Shown piece after piece: positions 6,148 through 14,710 of a DNA stretch of 27,795 nucleotides. The stretch comes from Cyanobacteria bacterium UBA11153. Lineage in GTDB: Bacteria; Cyanobacteriota; Cyanobacteriia; Cyanobacteriales; Coleofasciculaceae. How positions within the stretch are numbered: the first letter of the stretch is position 1; each line of letters starts with the position of its first letter. The position numbers were made by a program, and so were the translations under genes. The stretch is from positions 20,816 through 48,610 of the forward strand of contig DOIX01000273.1 of assembly GCA_003511885.1 (NCBI GenBank), read 5' to 3'. The notes under the pieces were generated by a model. The model was not told the DNA's origin and did not search any database. It saw only the letters and a list, made by a program, of their open reading frames with translations.

Positions 6148-7710
6148 ATGAATCAAAAAAGACACAATAAAACTAAATTAGTACGTTTAATCTGGATGGC
6201 TTGGGCTACATTAAGTCCAGCTATTTTTTCATTAGCTATACCGACTCTAATTTTGCGAGTATCTCTATTAGAGTATATTCCAGGATTTGATAATGATGAA
6301 ATCCACTACTGGCATCAAATTTTAACATTTAGTAAAGTGGGATTTTCTGGTGGTTATTACACTATTGATGAACTCCCAGCTCCAGCAAATTTTTCTCACT
6401 TTGGTCCTCATGGACTTGCTTTTCCAGTACTTTATGGAACTATAGCTCATGTTGTTGGTTGGTATCCTTACTCTCCCATTTTTTTCAATGAAGTTTTACT
6501 GACACTTTCTCTGGCTAGTCTCATCTATTTAACTAAACCAACTAATCTACAGTTAGCCTATATCGGATTAACTGTATCAACATTTTGGCCTCTAATGCTG
6601 TGTCTACCTACTGTGATGCAAGAGACACTACATCAAGTTTTAGCTATTTTAATAGCAGGAATCTTTTATCGATCATTAAAGAAAAAAAATCAGATTATTA
6701 TTATTATAGGAGGAATCGTCTTAGTATCTTTAGCTGCATTAATTAGATTTACTTGGGCATTGACTGCCCTACTATTCTTAATAAAAACACTTAAAAAAGA
6801 GCGGAAATGGAGTTACTTTTTATATATAACATTATTAGGCATAATCTTAATATTTTTACCATTTTGGCTGAATAGATATTGGTCATCTCCTTTTCCTAAT
6901 TATAAGATTATAGAATACATATCAAAACTTAATTTTTTGCCGATTGCAAATAATATATCAAATAATATTAATAGTTTTATTAGTTTCCCAAATCCCAGAA
7001 TAGGGGGAATTGCTCAAAAATATTTAGGATTCATTTTTAGAATTGAATTATTAATAATACTTTTCTCAAGTTGTATTTCAGTGTGTAGAATGGTGTCAAA
7101 AAGTATTAGATGGAATAGTTTTAATTGGTTCATTCTTTATATATTAGGTCATATAACAATATTACAAATATGTTTTTATGGAATTGACAGCTATCTTGAG
7201 TACCGAGTAATATCTCCTTATTTATTGATGATATTGTTAATCCTAATTCTTTTGAAAAGGAATAAACTGATTAAGTTATTTTTGGTGATTAATTTATTAA
7301 CTATGCCGTTATTTATTTCTAGCTATAGAGAAGCAAACTATATAGGAGTATCTTATGCTCGCCAACTTCCAGCTAATAATCGATATGAAAATTCATCAAT
7401 TGTTGAGTTTGAGAAATCAATAAAGGATATAGTAGTTTATGAAAAAGAAATAAGCCCGTGGTGTAACACAATAGCTACCGGGTACGACTCCTATCGCAGT
7501 AACTTGATATCTGTTCCTGCTGGTGTTGGCTTTTCACTAATTATAAATTCTGAAAAGTTACAGCTACCATTAAAATCAAAATATGTCTTATTGTCAGACA
7601 ATACCTTGCCTAAGTTGAGGAGTCAGTTAAATATTGAGTATCTAAATACCACACCAATAGGAAAGCTTTACTTAAACCTAGATTCGCACTGTAAAATACC
7701 TGATAAATAA
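6148..7710 (+). CDS. GT-C-like multi-membrane-span glycosyltransferase, candidate
   Basis: A 520-residue protein with about ten hydrophobic segments. It opens with a short cytoplasmic basic stretch, a membrane segment (about 15-40) and then FDNDEIHYW at 47-55. An acidic DNDE/DE motif in the first external loop is the hallmark of GT-C enzymes such as ArnT and PMT, which transfer sugars from polyprenyl-phosphate donors outside the cytoplasm. A second conserved-looking loop element, FGPHGLAFPVLYG, is near 85-97. The C-terminal 130 residues are soluble. It lies 89 bases after the acetyltransferase gene and 9 bases before the WecE-like gene. It is AT-rich and rich in Asn, Ile and Lys. I do not recognise a named family, and the sugar and acceptor are unknown. 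Confidence 0.7.
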   Translation: MNQKRHNKTKLVRLIWMAWATLSPAIFSLAIPTLILRVSLLEYIPGFDNDEIHYWHQILTFSKVGFSGGYYTIDELPAPANFSHFGPHGLAFPVLYGTIAHVVGWYPYSPIFFNEVLLTLSLASLIYLTKPTNLQLAYIGLTVSTFWPLMLCLPTVMQETLHQVLAILIAGIFYRSLKKKNQIIIIIGGIVLVSLAALIRFTWALTALLFLIKTLKKERKWSYFLYITLLGIILIFLPFWLNRYWSSPFPNYKIIEYISKLNFLPIANNISNNINSFISFPNPRIGGIAQKYLGFIFRIELLIILFSSCISVCRMVSKSIRWNSFNWFILYILGHITILQICFYGIDSYLEYRVISPYLLMILLILILLKRNKLIKLFLVINLLTMPLFISSYREANYIGVSYARQLPANNRYENSSIVEFEKSIKDIVVYEKEISPWCNTIATGYDSYRSNLISVPAGVGFSLIINSEKLQLPLKSKYVLLSDNTLPKLRSQLNIEYLNTTPIGKLYLNLDSHCKIPDK

Positions 7711-7719
7711 ATTAGATTG

Positions 7720-8856
7720 ATGAAAATTCCTTTTAACAAACCTTGGGCTACGGGAGATGAAGCAGCTTTTATTGCAAAAGCGATCGCAAATGGTCATCTT
7801 TCTGGAAATGGCGAATTCACACAAAAATGTCACGCCTGGTTACAGTCACAAATTGGCTGTACCAAAGCTCTATTAACTCATTCCTGTACCGCCGCGCTAG
7901 AAATGGCTGCCATTCTTGCCGATATCCAACCAGGAGATGAGGTAATTATGCCATCTTACACATTTGTCTCAACAGCAAATGCTTTTGTACTCCGGGGAGG
8001 AATACCAGTTTTTGTTGATATCCATTCAGATACTTTTAACCTAGATGAATCGAAAATAGAGGCAGCAATTACTCCTAAAACTAAAGCTATTGTACCAGTT
8101 CATTATGCTGGAGTTAGTTGTGCAATGGATGAGATTATGGACATAGCCCAGCGTCATAATTTACTAGTAATTGAAGATGCGGCTCAAGGCGTAAACTCAA
8201 CTTATAAAGGGCAACCATTAGGTAGTATCGGACATCTAGCTGCAATTAGCTTTCATGAAACAAAGAATGTGATTTGTGGGGAAGGTGGAGCTTTACTAAT
8301 AAATGGTTTAGAATTTGGAGAGCGGGCTGAGATAATTTGGCATAAAGGAACTAATCGGACTCAGTTTTTTCAGGGATTAGTCGATAAATATACTTGGGTG
8401 GATATTGGTTCCTCTTACTTACCAAGTGAAATTAATGCCGCATTTCTTTGGGCGCAATTAGAATCAGCAGATAAAATTACCAGAAAGAGACTGGATATTT
8501 GGCAACAATATCATGAAGCCTTTGCCGATTTAGAATCTCAAGGCTATGTACGTCGCCCAATTATTCCCAATCAATGTCAGCACAATGCTCACATGTACTA
8601 TCTATTGTTACCAGACTTAGATAGCCGGACAGCTTTGATCGAAAAATTGCGAGTTTGTGGTATAAATACTGTGTTCCACTATATTCCTCTCCATTCTGCT
8701 CCAGCCGGGAGAAAATATGGTAGTGTCAGTGGCACTATGGATGTGACAGATAATATTGCCAGTCGTCTCCTACGTTTGCCAATATTTTATGAATTAACTG
8801 AGGCACAGATTCAATTAATTGTTACTGCGATCGCAAAGTTCTTTAATGATAATTAA
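7720..8856 (+). CDS. wecE: WecE/RffA-like dTDP-4-amino-4,6-dideoxygalactose transaminase
   Basis: A 378-residue PLP-dependent aminotransferase of the DegT/DnrJ/EryC1 family. It follows E. coli WecE closely throughout: IPFNKPWATGDE at the start, GDEVIMPSYTFVSTANAFVL at 72-91, IVPVHYAGV at 124-132, EDAAQG at 152-157 (PLP-contacting Asp153), SFHETKN at 177-183 with Lys182 as the probable Schiff-base lysine, and KYTWVDIGSSYLPSE in the C-terminal half. WecE converts dTDP-4-keto-6-deoxyglucose to dTDP-4-amino-4,6-dideoxygalactose with glutamate. I chose ATG at 7720; a TTG directly before it is in frame but needless. The dTDP-glucose enzymes RmlA and RmlB are not in this window. The stop codon overlaps the next gene's start by 11 bases, indicating translational coupling. 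Confidence 0.92.
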   Translation: MKIPFNKPWATGDEAAFIAKAIANGHLSGNGEFTQKCHAWLQSQIGCTKALLTHSCTAALEMAAILADIQPGDEVIMPSYTFVSTANAFVLRGGIPVFVDIHSDTFNLDESKIEAAITPKTKAIVPVHYAGVSCAMDEIMDIAQRHNLLVIEDAAQGVNSTYKGQPLGSIGHLAAISFHETKNVICGEGGALLINGLEFGERAEIIWHKGTNRTQFFQGLVDKYTWVDIGSSYLPSEINAAFLWAQLESADKITRKRLDIWQQYHEAFADLESQGYVRRPIIPNQCQHNAHMYYLLLPDLDSRTALIEKLRVCGINTVFHYIPLHSAPAGRKYGSVSGTMDVTDNIASRLLRLPIFYELTEAQIQLIVTAIAKFFNDN

Positions 8857-10417
8857 TTTTAGTTGGCTTCACCCGCAAGAATTACCCACTCCGGTAAAAG
8901 CTTTTCTCCTGTCTATAGCACTTGTGACTGTATCATTTTTACTCCAAGGAAACATTGGCATAAATTTAGGAGACGAAGGTTTTCTCTGGTATGGCACTAT
9001 ACAGACAGGAATGGGAGAAGTACCTGTCCGAGACTTTCAATCTTACGATCCAGGTAGATATTACTGGGGTGCAGCTTGGTGTAAAATTTTCGGCAATTAT
9101 AGTCTCCTTTCATTAAGAATATCCAATAGCATTTTTCAGGCTGTAGGCTTAACCTTTGGTTTATTATCCCTAAGACGGATAACTAAATCTTACTGGATAC
9201 TTACAGTTGAGGGATTAGTACTACTTTTGTGGATGTATCCTCGCCACAAACTTTTTGAACCTAGCATTGCCATGGCTGCGGTATATTTTGCCATCTTGCT
9301 GATTGAAAATCCTTCATTGGTTCAACATTTGATCGCTGGTGTTTTTGTTGGCGTGGCTGCTTTTTTAGGACGTAATCACGGTTTATACACATTTGCATCA
9401 TTTTTTCTATTAATAATTTTTATCTGGTTGAAGCTGGATCGAACTAATCTTTTTCGCCGCTTATTAGCTTGGGTGGGTGGCATTATTTTAGGCTACTATC
9501 CCATGTTTTTTATGCTGGCTGTTGTTCCGGGTTTCTTTGATAGCTTTGTAGATAGTATCAAATTTTTGTTTCGCTTCGGTAGAACTAATTTACCTTTACC
9601 AGTACCCTGGTTTTGGCGTGCCGATTATAGTAAACTCAACTTAATACAATCTGCTAATGCCTTTTTTACAGGACTCTTTTTCTTGATGTTTCCTGTATTT
9701 AATGCTTTAGCTGCTATCTATTTATGCTTTATCAAACGGGATTCAATCAGAGAAAACCCTACTTTAGTCGCATCTAGCTTTGTAAGTTTTACCTATATGC
9801 ACTATGCTTTTTCTCGTGCTGATTTACCTCATTTAGGGCAAGCGATACATCCTCTCTTAATTGGATTAATATCTCTTCCTTCAGCCTTACCGTCTGGTTA
9901 CAAAAAAAAGTTGAGTATAAGTCTGTTGTCGATAACTTTAGTAGGAACACTATTGAGTGTCGGTTTATCTAGTTATTACTATCTTAAAGCGACTGCACCA
10001 TCAGATCTATATGTGCAAAAAAAGATTGGTAGCGATCGCATTTGGATAGATTTAGGCACGGCTAACCTGATTGACACAGTTAGCACAATTAATAGTCAGT
10101 TAGTTAAGCAGAATGAAGGACTACTCATCGCACCTCACTGGCCTATGTTTTATCCAATTTTGGGCAGAAAATCACCTGTATGGGATATTTACTTGTTATT
10201 CCCTGAAACAGATACTAGGCAAAAAGAGATGATAGAAGAACTCCGGAAGCAAAATGTTAATTGGATAATTTTAGGGGATGTGGCTTTAGATGGTAGAGAC
10301 GATTTACGCTTCAAAAATACTCATCCTCTGTTGTATCAGCACTTCAAAGATAAATTTGAAGTTGTAGCAAATAAAGGTCTTCCAGAAAACTATCAACTTC
10401 TCCATAGAAGGCAATAA
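8846..10417 (+). CDS. GT-C-like multi-membrane-span protein with GDE motif
   Basis: A 523-residue integral membrane protein with roughly ten hydrophobic segments. After the first membrane segment (about 17-36) comes NLGDEGFLWYG (40-50) and then VRDFQSYDPGRYYW (61-74). Acidic residues at this position recall the catalytic first external loop of GT-C glycosyltransferases. The last 130 residues are a soluble domain that includes GLLIAPHWPMFYPILGRKSP. ATG at 8846 is preferred over TTG at 8819 because it gives a normal membrane-protein start, and the resulting 11-base overlap with the WecE-like gene suggests coupled translation. Ten bases separate it from the next gene. I do not know the substrate; it may transfer the sugar made by the WecE/WecD homologues. 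Confidence 0.7.
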   Translation: MIINFSWLHPQELPTPVKAFLLSIALVTVSFLLQGNIGINLGDEGFLWYGTIQTGMGEVPVRDFQSYDPGRYYWGAAWCKIFGNYSLLSLRISNSIFQAVGLTFGLLSLRRITKSYWILTVEGLVLLLWMYPRHKLFEPSIAMAAVYFAILLIENPSLVQHLIAGVFVGVAAFLGRNHGLYTFASFFLLIIFIWLKLDRTNLFRRLLAWVGGIILGYYPMFFMLAVVPGFFDSFVDSIKFLFRFGRTNLPLPVPWFWRADYSKLNLIQSANAFFTGLFFLMFPVFNALAAIYLCFIKRDSIRENPTLVASSFVSFTYMHYAFSRADLPHLGQAIHPLLIGLISLPSALPSGYKKKLSISLLSITLVGTLLSVGLSSYYYLKATAPSDLYVQKKIGSDRIWIDLGTANLIDTVSTINSQLVKQNEGLLIAPHWPMFYPILGRKSPVWDIYLLFPETDTRQKEMIEELRKQNVNWIILGDVALDGRDDLRFKNTHPLLYQHFKDKFEVVANKGLPENYQLLHRRQ

Positions 10418-10427
10418 CTATTCACTT

Positions 10428-12686
10428 ATGAACTATAAGCAATCTTTTCTCTGTTTAATTATCGTTCAGATTCTCTACTTTGCTCCTGTTATTTTCAATA
10501 GTCAAGTCATATTTGCCCATGGTAATGACTATGAAGTATCAGGAATTGATCGTACTGTCGCAGATAATTATCTATTTAACAGAAAATTTTCCGATCAAAG
10601 TTCTGTATATATTCCGGAAATTAATCAACACCTAAATGGCAATCATCATAGCTGGCTATCAATCTGGAATCCTTATGTTCAGTTAGGTCGTCCTACTTTT
10701 CAGTTAAGTGGCTTTGGCAAGGCATATTTGATAACCAATATATTATCTATATTTACCAAAAATCCTTTCGTACTGTACACGGTTTTAACAGTAGTTACAG
10801 TTTCTCTAACAGGAATTTTCTTATTTCTATTTTTGAAAGCATTAGATCTTCATCCTATTGCCTGCTCTACTGCTGCTATAGGCTTATCTCTAGGTATATT
10901 TATTTCTTATTGGCTCACATTTGTCTTATTTATTGCACCAATTTGTTGGTTTGTTTGTCTATTCTGGCTAAATACAGAATTCATCAAAAAACCATCACTT
11001 GCAACAGCTACAGGAATTTCCTTTGCCACCTATAGCCTTTTGATGACAAGCTATCCTCAAGTGATAATTCTCTATGGTTATCTGATTATTCCTTATACAT
11101 TAATCCGTATAGTTAAATCTGGTACTTCTGTAAAAAATCAAATTTATACAGCTTTAATGATATTGGGAATGGCTCTGTCTGGGATATTGATGGCTTCACC
11201 TGCTTACGCCGATTTATTGATCAATTCCCAACGATCGGCTAGATTAAGTGGAGTTAGCGATGATTTCTTTTTGGCTGTACTACCCAAAATCCATAACCTC
11301 AGAGACTTAGGGACTTTTCTGTCTTCAATTTTCGATCCATTTTGGCTGGGGAATCCGATTCAAGAAAATTATTCAGTTGTTTTTAATGGTCTCAGCTTAA
11401 ATCCACTTTATTTCACTCTATTTATCTTATCATTTGCCGATAAACAATGGCGTAAGTTATGGCCTTGGCAACTATTTTGTATTCTTTGTTTGATTGGTAC
11501 TATTTATCCTCCAGTTTATCTGTTTGCTGTTCATCATCTGGGCTTCCACCTATCTCGGTGTCAACTTCTGGGTGGCGCAATTATCCCCAGTTTTATTCTA
11601 GCTGGTTATGCTATTGACTACTCGATCAAAAATAAAGCACCTAAACCTATCTATTTACTTGCATGGACTTTAATACCTTTAAGCAGTTTAAGTATATTGA
11701 ATTTTTTGATTTGGTTAAAAGTTCCTAATTCTCTTAAAATAAACTATGTCATAGCTAGCTGGTTAGTAATTGTCAGTTTATCAATATTGATTGTTTTTAG
11801 GAAATATGTATTGCTCCAAGGATTAACACTTGTATCTGTCCTAATATACGGACAGTCGATGATGTTAGCTAGACCAATAGATACCATACAGACATCATCG
11901 CCATTAATTTCAATAATTAGAGAACAAACATCAGATGGTTCTCGCTTTGCTCTTGTAGGGGATGAAATGGCGAGAATAATACCACCTAATCAAGAATCTT
12001 TGTTTCAAGTTAAAAGTATTAATTCTTATGACTCTCTCTCATCAAAAAATTATCAGGAGGTAGTGCAGCAGTGGAGTAAGCAAGGTACTAAAACCTATGG
12101 AAGATACTTTGATAGGCTAGACTCAGACTTCAATATCAGTAGTGATAATTTTAGATTATCAGGAGTAAGCGTAGTGATTTCTAAAAGGGAGTTAGATAAC
12201 AAATTAACTATTAAGGTGGGTGAAATAAATGATATCAAGATTTACAAAACTTTAAGCGCACCAATTATGAGATCGCAGTTTGTCAACTACGATCTCATAA
12301 ATGACAAAGATGCTGCGTTAAAATTATGCTGTTCTGAATCATTACAAGTTAATTTGGATAATCTGGTAAAGTTTGATGATTTTTTCAATATTAAATTAAA
12401 CCCATCTGATCGAGAAACACTTTTATTTATCAGTCAGCAGTATCATCCTCAGTGGCAAGCAACTTCAAATAATCATGCACTGAAAACAGTTATAATTAAC
12501 GGATTCTATCAAGGTATAATTATTCCTCCAGATACGAATGAAGTCGAGCTAGAATTCTACCCCTATGTGATATGGAGTTGGTTACCGCAAGTAATATATG
12601 TAAGTCTTGGAGTAAGTTTACTAATTATTCAGTTTATTCAAATTCAGAGAAACCGTATATCATCGATAAAAAGAATAGTCAAATAA
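10428..12686 (+). CDS. YfhO-like large membrane protein (putative glycosyltransferase)
   Basis: A 752-residue protein with about twelve membrane segments over the first 480 residues and a C-terminal extracytoplasmic part of about 230 residues before a last membrane helix near 728-743. An early loop holds YIPEINQHLNG and WNPYVQLGRPTF (about 64-97), and the C-terminal domain contains LLFISQQYHPQWQA, matching the YxPGWxA-type block of YfhO proteins as I recall them. Gram-positive YfhO is implicated in glycosylation of teichoic acids; YfhO belongs to the GT-C superfamily. It closes the plus-strand gene run. Its last 43 bases overlap the convergent aspartyl protease gene. The acceptor cannot be judged from sequence. 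Confidence 0.72.
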   Translation: MNYKQSFLCLIIVQILYFAPVIFNSQVIFAHGNDYEVSGIDRTVADNYLFNRKFSDQSSVYIPEINQHLNGNHHSWLSIWNPYVQLGRPTFQLSGFGKAYLITNILSIFTKNPFVLYTVLTVVTVSLTGIFLFLFLKALDLHPIACSTAAIGLSLGIFISYWLTFVLFIAPICWFVCLFWLNTEFIKKPSLATATGISFATYSLLMTSYPQVIILYGYLIIPYTLIRIVKSGTSVKNQIYTALMILGMALSGILMASPAYADLLINSQRSARLSGVSDDFFLAVLPKIHNLRDLGTFLSSIFDPFWLGNPIQENYSVVFNGLSLNPLYFTLFILSFADKQWRKLWPWQLFCILCLIGTIYPPVYLFAVHHLGFHLSRCQLLGGAIIPSFILAGYAIDYSIKNKAPKPIYLLAWTLIPLSSLSILNFLIWLKVPNSLKINYVIASWLVIVSLSILIVFRKYVLLQGLTLVSVLIYGQSMMLARPIDTIQTSSPLISIIREQTSDGSRFALVGDEMARIIPPNQESLFQVKSINSYDSLSSKNYQEVVQQWSKQGTKTYGRYFDRLDSDFNISSDNFRLSGVSVVISKRELDNKLTIKVGEINDIKIYKTLSAPIMRSQFVNYDLINDKDAALKLCCSESLQVNLDNLVKFDDFFNIKLNPSDRETLLFISQQYHPQWQATSNNHALKTVIINGFYQGIIIPPDTNEVELEFYPYVIWSWLPQVIYVSLGVSLLIIQFIQIQRNRISSIKRIVK

Positions 12687-13105
12687 GTATCAACTGATTC
12701 ATCTGGCAATACTTTTAAGGTTTGATTCCGTAAATCTGGTTCTAAACCTAACGCTTCTAATGGAATTACCCCAATAAGTGCATCTCTACCTCCTGGTAAT
12801 TCTAAACATTCAAAGGTTCCCTCCCTTCCGCAAAGATAAAGCTTCGCATCCTGAAAGATTCTGGCTTTACTTAAACCTGTTGCTGTTGTGACATAAACTT
12901 CTTTTAATAGTTCTAGTCCCAAAGTTGCGATCGCGTCTGGAGGTAAGCACAAGGTTGTTGCTCCTGTATCTACTAGGACATTGTTTAATCTGATGGATCG
13001 CACTTCTTCTTGGGGAATGATTCCTCGCTTGGCGATAATCTCGTCAGCGCGATTTGTGATGGTTAGAGTGGTTAATACTTTGCCCATTTCTTTTGTAGTA
13101 CTCAT
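12644..13105 (-). CDS. Retropepsin-like (clan AA) aspartyl protease
   Basis: A 153-residue protein. The catalytic motif VDTGATTLCLP is at about 46-56, with the Asp-Thr-Gly-Ala signature of single-domain aspartyl proteases that work as dimers. A later hydrophobic element, GGRDALIGVIPLEALGLEPD (about 104-123), matches the family's second conserved block (ALIGxxxLExLGLxxD). There is no signal peptide, so a cytoplasmic location is expected. The start is ATG at 13103-13105 with AGGA 8 bases upstream. Such small proteases are common in cyanobacteria and mostly uncharacterised. The 3' end overlaps the YfhO-like gene by 43 bases tail to tail. It sits between glycan genes without an evident link to them. 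Confidence 0.8.
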   Translation of the reverse strand: MSTTKEMGKVLTTLTITNRADEIIAKRGIIPQEEVRSIRLNNVLVDTGATTLCLPPDAIATLGLELLKEVYVTTATGLSKARIFQDAKLYLCGREGTFECLELPGGRDALIGVIPLEALGLEPDLRNQTLKVLPDESVDTYLTILFIDDIRFL

Positions 13106-13175
13106 ATTGTCTTTCCTGTGTGTGGTGAGACATCTCTAATTATAGCATTACTAACAAGGGATCTTAGTCAAAACT

Positions 13176-14303
13176 TCAAATGTATTTTGCTAAGATTTCC
13201 CTAGTAGCTTTTCCTGTTTTTTCCCAGCTAAATTGGCTGGCTCTAGCTAGACTAAGATGAGAAAGGCGCGATCGCAAATTATTATCTCTGGCTATTGCTT
13301 CCATGGCTGCGGTAATTTCTCCAGTATTGTAAGGATTAATTAAAATAGCCGCGTCTCCCGTAACTTCCGGCAAGGAAGAAAGATTTGAGGTAATGACAGG
13401 AGTGCCGCAAGCCATGGCTTCCAAAACAGGTAAGCCAAAGCCTTCCCAGAGACTGGGGAAGACGAGTGCGATCGCAGCGTTTATAATTATTGGTAGTTCT
13501 CCATAAGTAACGTAGTCCAGAAATTTGACTTGATTCTTCAAACCTAATTCATAAACTTTTGTTTGTAAAATTGGGGTATAACGCGAATCGGCAGATCCTG
13601 CAATCCACAATTCATAATCGCGGCAATTAGCCATAGCCGCAAAAGCATCAATTAGGCGGTGAATATTCTTATAAGGATCGTGCCTGCCCAAATATAAGAA
13701 ATAAGGACATTTTTTTTTTCTATTTTTTTCTCCCCACTCCCCACTCCCTACTCCCAATTTGCCAAAATTATTACTGTTATAGCCGAGGAGAATGGGGGTA
13801 ATTTTACTGGCTGGAATATTGTAGAAATCAATAATATCGCTAGCAGTTGCCTTGGAGTCACAGATAATATGTTGGGCTTGATATAATACTTGGGGAATAT
13901 AGTAGCGGAAGTAAGGTATTAGCGGTGAAAACTTTTTAGGGAAACGGAGAGGTATTAAATCGTGAACTGTTACTACATAGCGGCAATTAGTATAGAGTGG
14001 AGCTTCCGGAATGGGGGAAAATAAGAGAGATGATTTGAGATTTTGGTAGATATCTGGAAGTTGAAATTGAGTCCAGACTAGGCGACGGAAATGTCCTTTT
14101 GTCCCTTGGGCAGGAGTTAAATTTCCGGGAATTGGATAGGATGTAAATTCGGAGGCGAGAGGGAAGTGTTGGGCAGCGATAGAGGAAATTAGAAGAGTGG
14201 GATTAAGGGATTTTAAATGGGGAAAAAGATTGGCGGCGTAGGTAGCTATACCTGTGGGCTTGTCAAAGAGAATTGGTAAATTTACTAGAAGTTGGTTAGA
14301 CAA
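13176..14303 (-). CDS. GT4-family glycosyltransferase with in-frame repeat insertion
   Basis: A 375-residue GT-B glycosyltransferase of family 4. The N-terminal domain has KPTGIATYAANLFPHL (15-30), and VVTVHDLIPLRFPKKF falls near 108-124. The donor-binding C-terminal domain starts with FLYLGRHDPYKN and contains the E-x7-E motif WEGFGLPVLEAMACGTPVI. Similar proteins transfer mannose, glucose or other sugars from nucleotide donors in polysaccharide assembly. Between the two domains, residues about 183-200 (VGSGEWGEKNRKKK) are encoded by a GGGAGTG-type tandem repeat and two A-tracts not expected in the family; the frame is kept. The start appears to be TTG at 14301-14303 with only a distant AAGGAA, so the start is uncertain. 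The aspartyl protease gene follows 70 bases downstream. Confidence 0.88.
   Translation of the reverse strand: MSNQLLVNLPILFDKPTGIATYAANLFPHLKSLNPTLLISSIAAQHFPLASEFTSYPIPGNLTPAQGTKGHFRRLVWTQFQLPDIYQNLKSSLLFSPIPEAPLYTNCRYVVTVHDLIPLRFPKKFSPLIPYFRYYIPQVLYQAQHIICDSKATASDIIDFYNIPASKITPILLGYNSNNFGKLGVGSGEWGEKNRKKKCPYFLYLGRHDPYKNIHRLIDAFAAMANCRDYELWIAGSADSRYTPILQTKVYELGLKNQVKFLDYVTYGELPIIINAAIALVFPSLWEGFGLPVLEAMACGTPVITSNLSSLPEVTGDAAILINPYNTGEITAAMEAIARDNNLRSRLSHLSLARASQFSWEKTGKATREILAKYI
13710..13755. repeat. Tandem CCCCACT repeat with 10-T and 7-T tracts inside a GT4 gene
   Basis: The plus strand shows ten T (13710-13719), seven T (13723-13729) and then the tandem repeat CCCCACT/CCCTACT (13731-13755). 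Similar CTCCCC-type repeats occupy intergenic space at 1921-1956. Here the tract is read in frame by the glycosyltransferase gene on the minus strand. Confidence 0.85.
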
Positions 14304-14381
14304 TTTTGGTTTGTTTCCTTTATGGTTTATTGATGGTTTTATGTTTTAAGTGGTATACTTAATAAAGTAGCAAAATACAAA

Positions 14382-14413
14382 TATAGCAACCACCACAGGG
14401 GTTAGGACATCCT
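14382..14413. repeat. Copy 2 of the 32-bp dispersed repeat
   Basis: It starts TATAGCAACC and ends GACATCCT, agreeing with the copy at 83-114 at 27 of 32 positions in the same orientation. It lies upstream of the GT4 start codon in a gene-free stretch. Confidence 0.6.
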
Positions 14414-14445
14414 ACGCTGGTAAATTTTAACATCATGTAGGGGTG

Positions 14446-14500
14446 AAGCATTTGGGGGATAAGATTTTGCTTTAACACAAAGTATTATATCCAAATGCTT
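14446..14500. repeat. Inverted repeat AAGCATTTGG / CCAAATGCTT
   Basis: Ten-base arms at 14446-14455 and 14491-14500 are exactly complementary, and further matching bases extend the inner side (GGGATAA against TTATATC, imperfect). It is the first of three palindromic units in a row. Confidence 0.65.
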
Positions 14501-14520
14501 AACCCGGCTTCGGGTGGGTA

Positions 14521-14588
14521 GGGCGGGTGCATTTGCGTATACAAACTCTGGTTTACCACAATAAATCTGGGCGCAAATGCACCCGCCC
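14521..14588. repeat. Inverted repeat with 17-bp perfect arms
   Basis: GGGCGGGTGCATTTGCG (14521-14537) and CGCAAATGCACCCGCCC (14572-14588) are perfectly complementary and enclose 34 bases. The arms are GC-rich in an otherwise AT-rich space, and GTAG/CTAC bases extend them outward with one extra base. Confidence 0.8.
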
Positions 14589-14667
14589 CTACAGTCAATG
14601 GTTGAGAAGATACAGCAGGAACCGCTGTAATTCGCTACTCGGTAATCGCAGGATATCAAATGTAGCA

Positions 14668-14710
14668 CAGGCATCTTGCCTGTAGGTGATAGTCGCAGGC
14701 AAGATGCCTG
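14668..14710. repeat. Inverted repeat with 15-bp perfect arms
   Basis: CAGGCATCTTGCCTG (14668-14682) and CAGGCAAGATGCCTG (14696-14710) are perfect complements around 13 bases, and GTAG (14662-14665) with CTAC (14713-14716) extends the stem. Each arm is itself partly palindromic (CAGGCA/TGCCTG). It lies about 45 bases beyond the GT2 stop codon and could end that transcript, although no T-tract follows. Confidence 0.75.

Noticed and set aside
14402..14674. 90-codon minus-strand frame
   Set aside because: It runs through three palindromic repeats, has no recognisable motif, and its composition follows the repeats.
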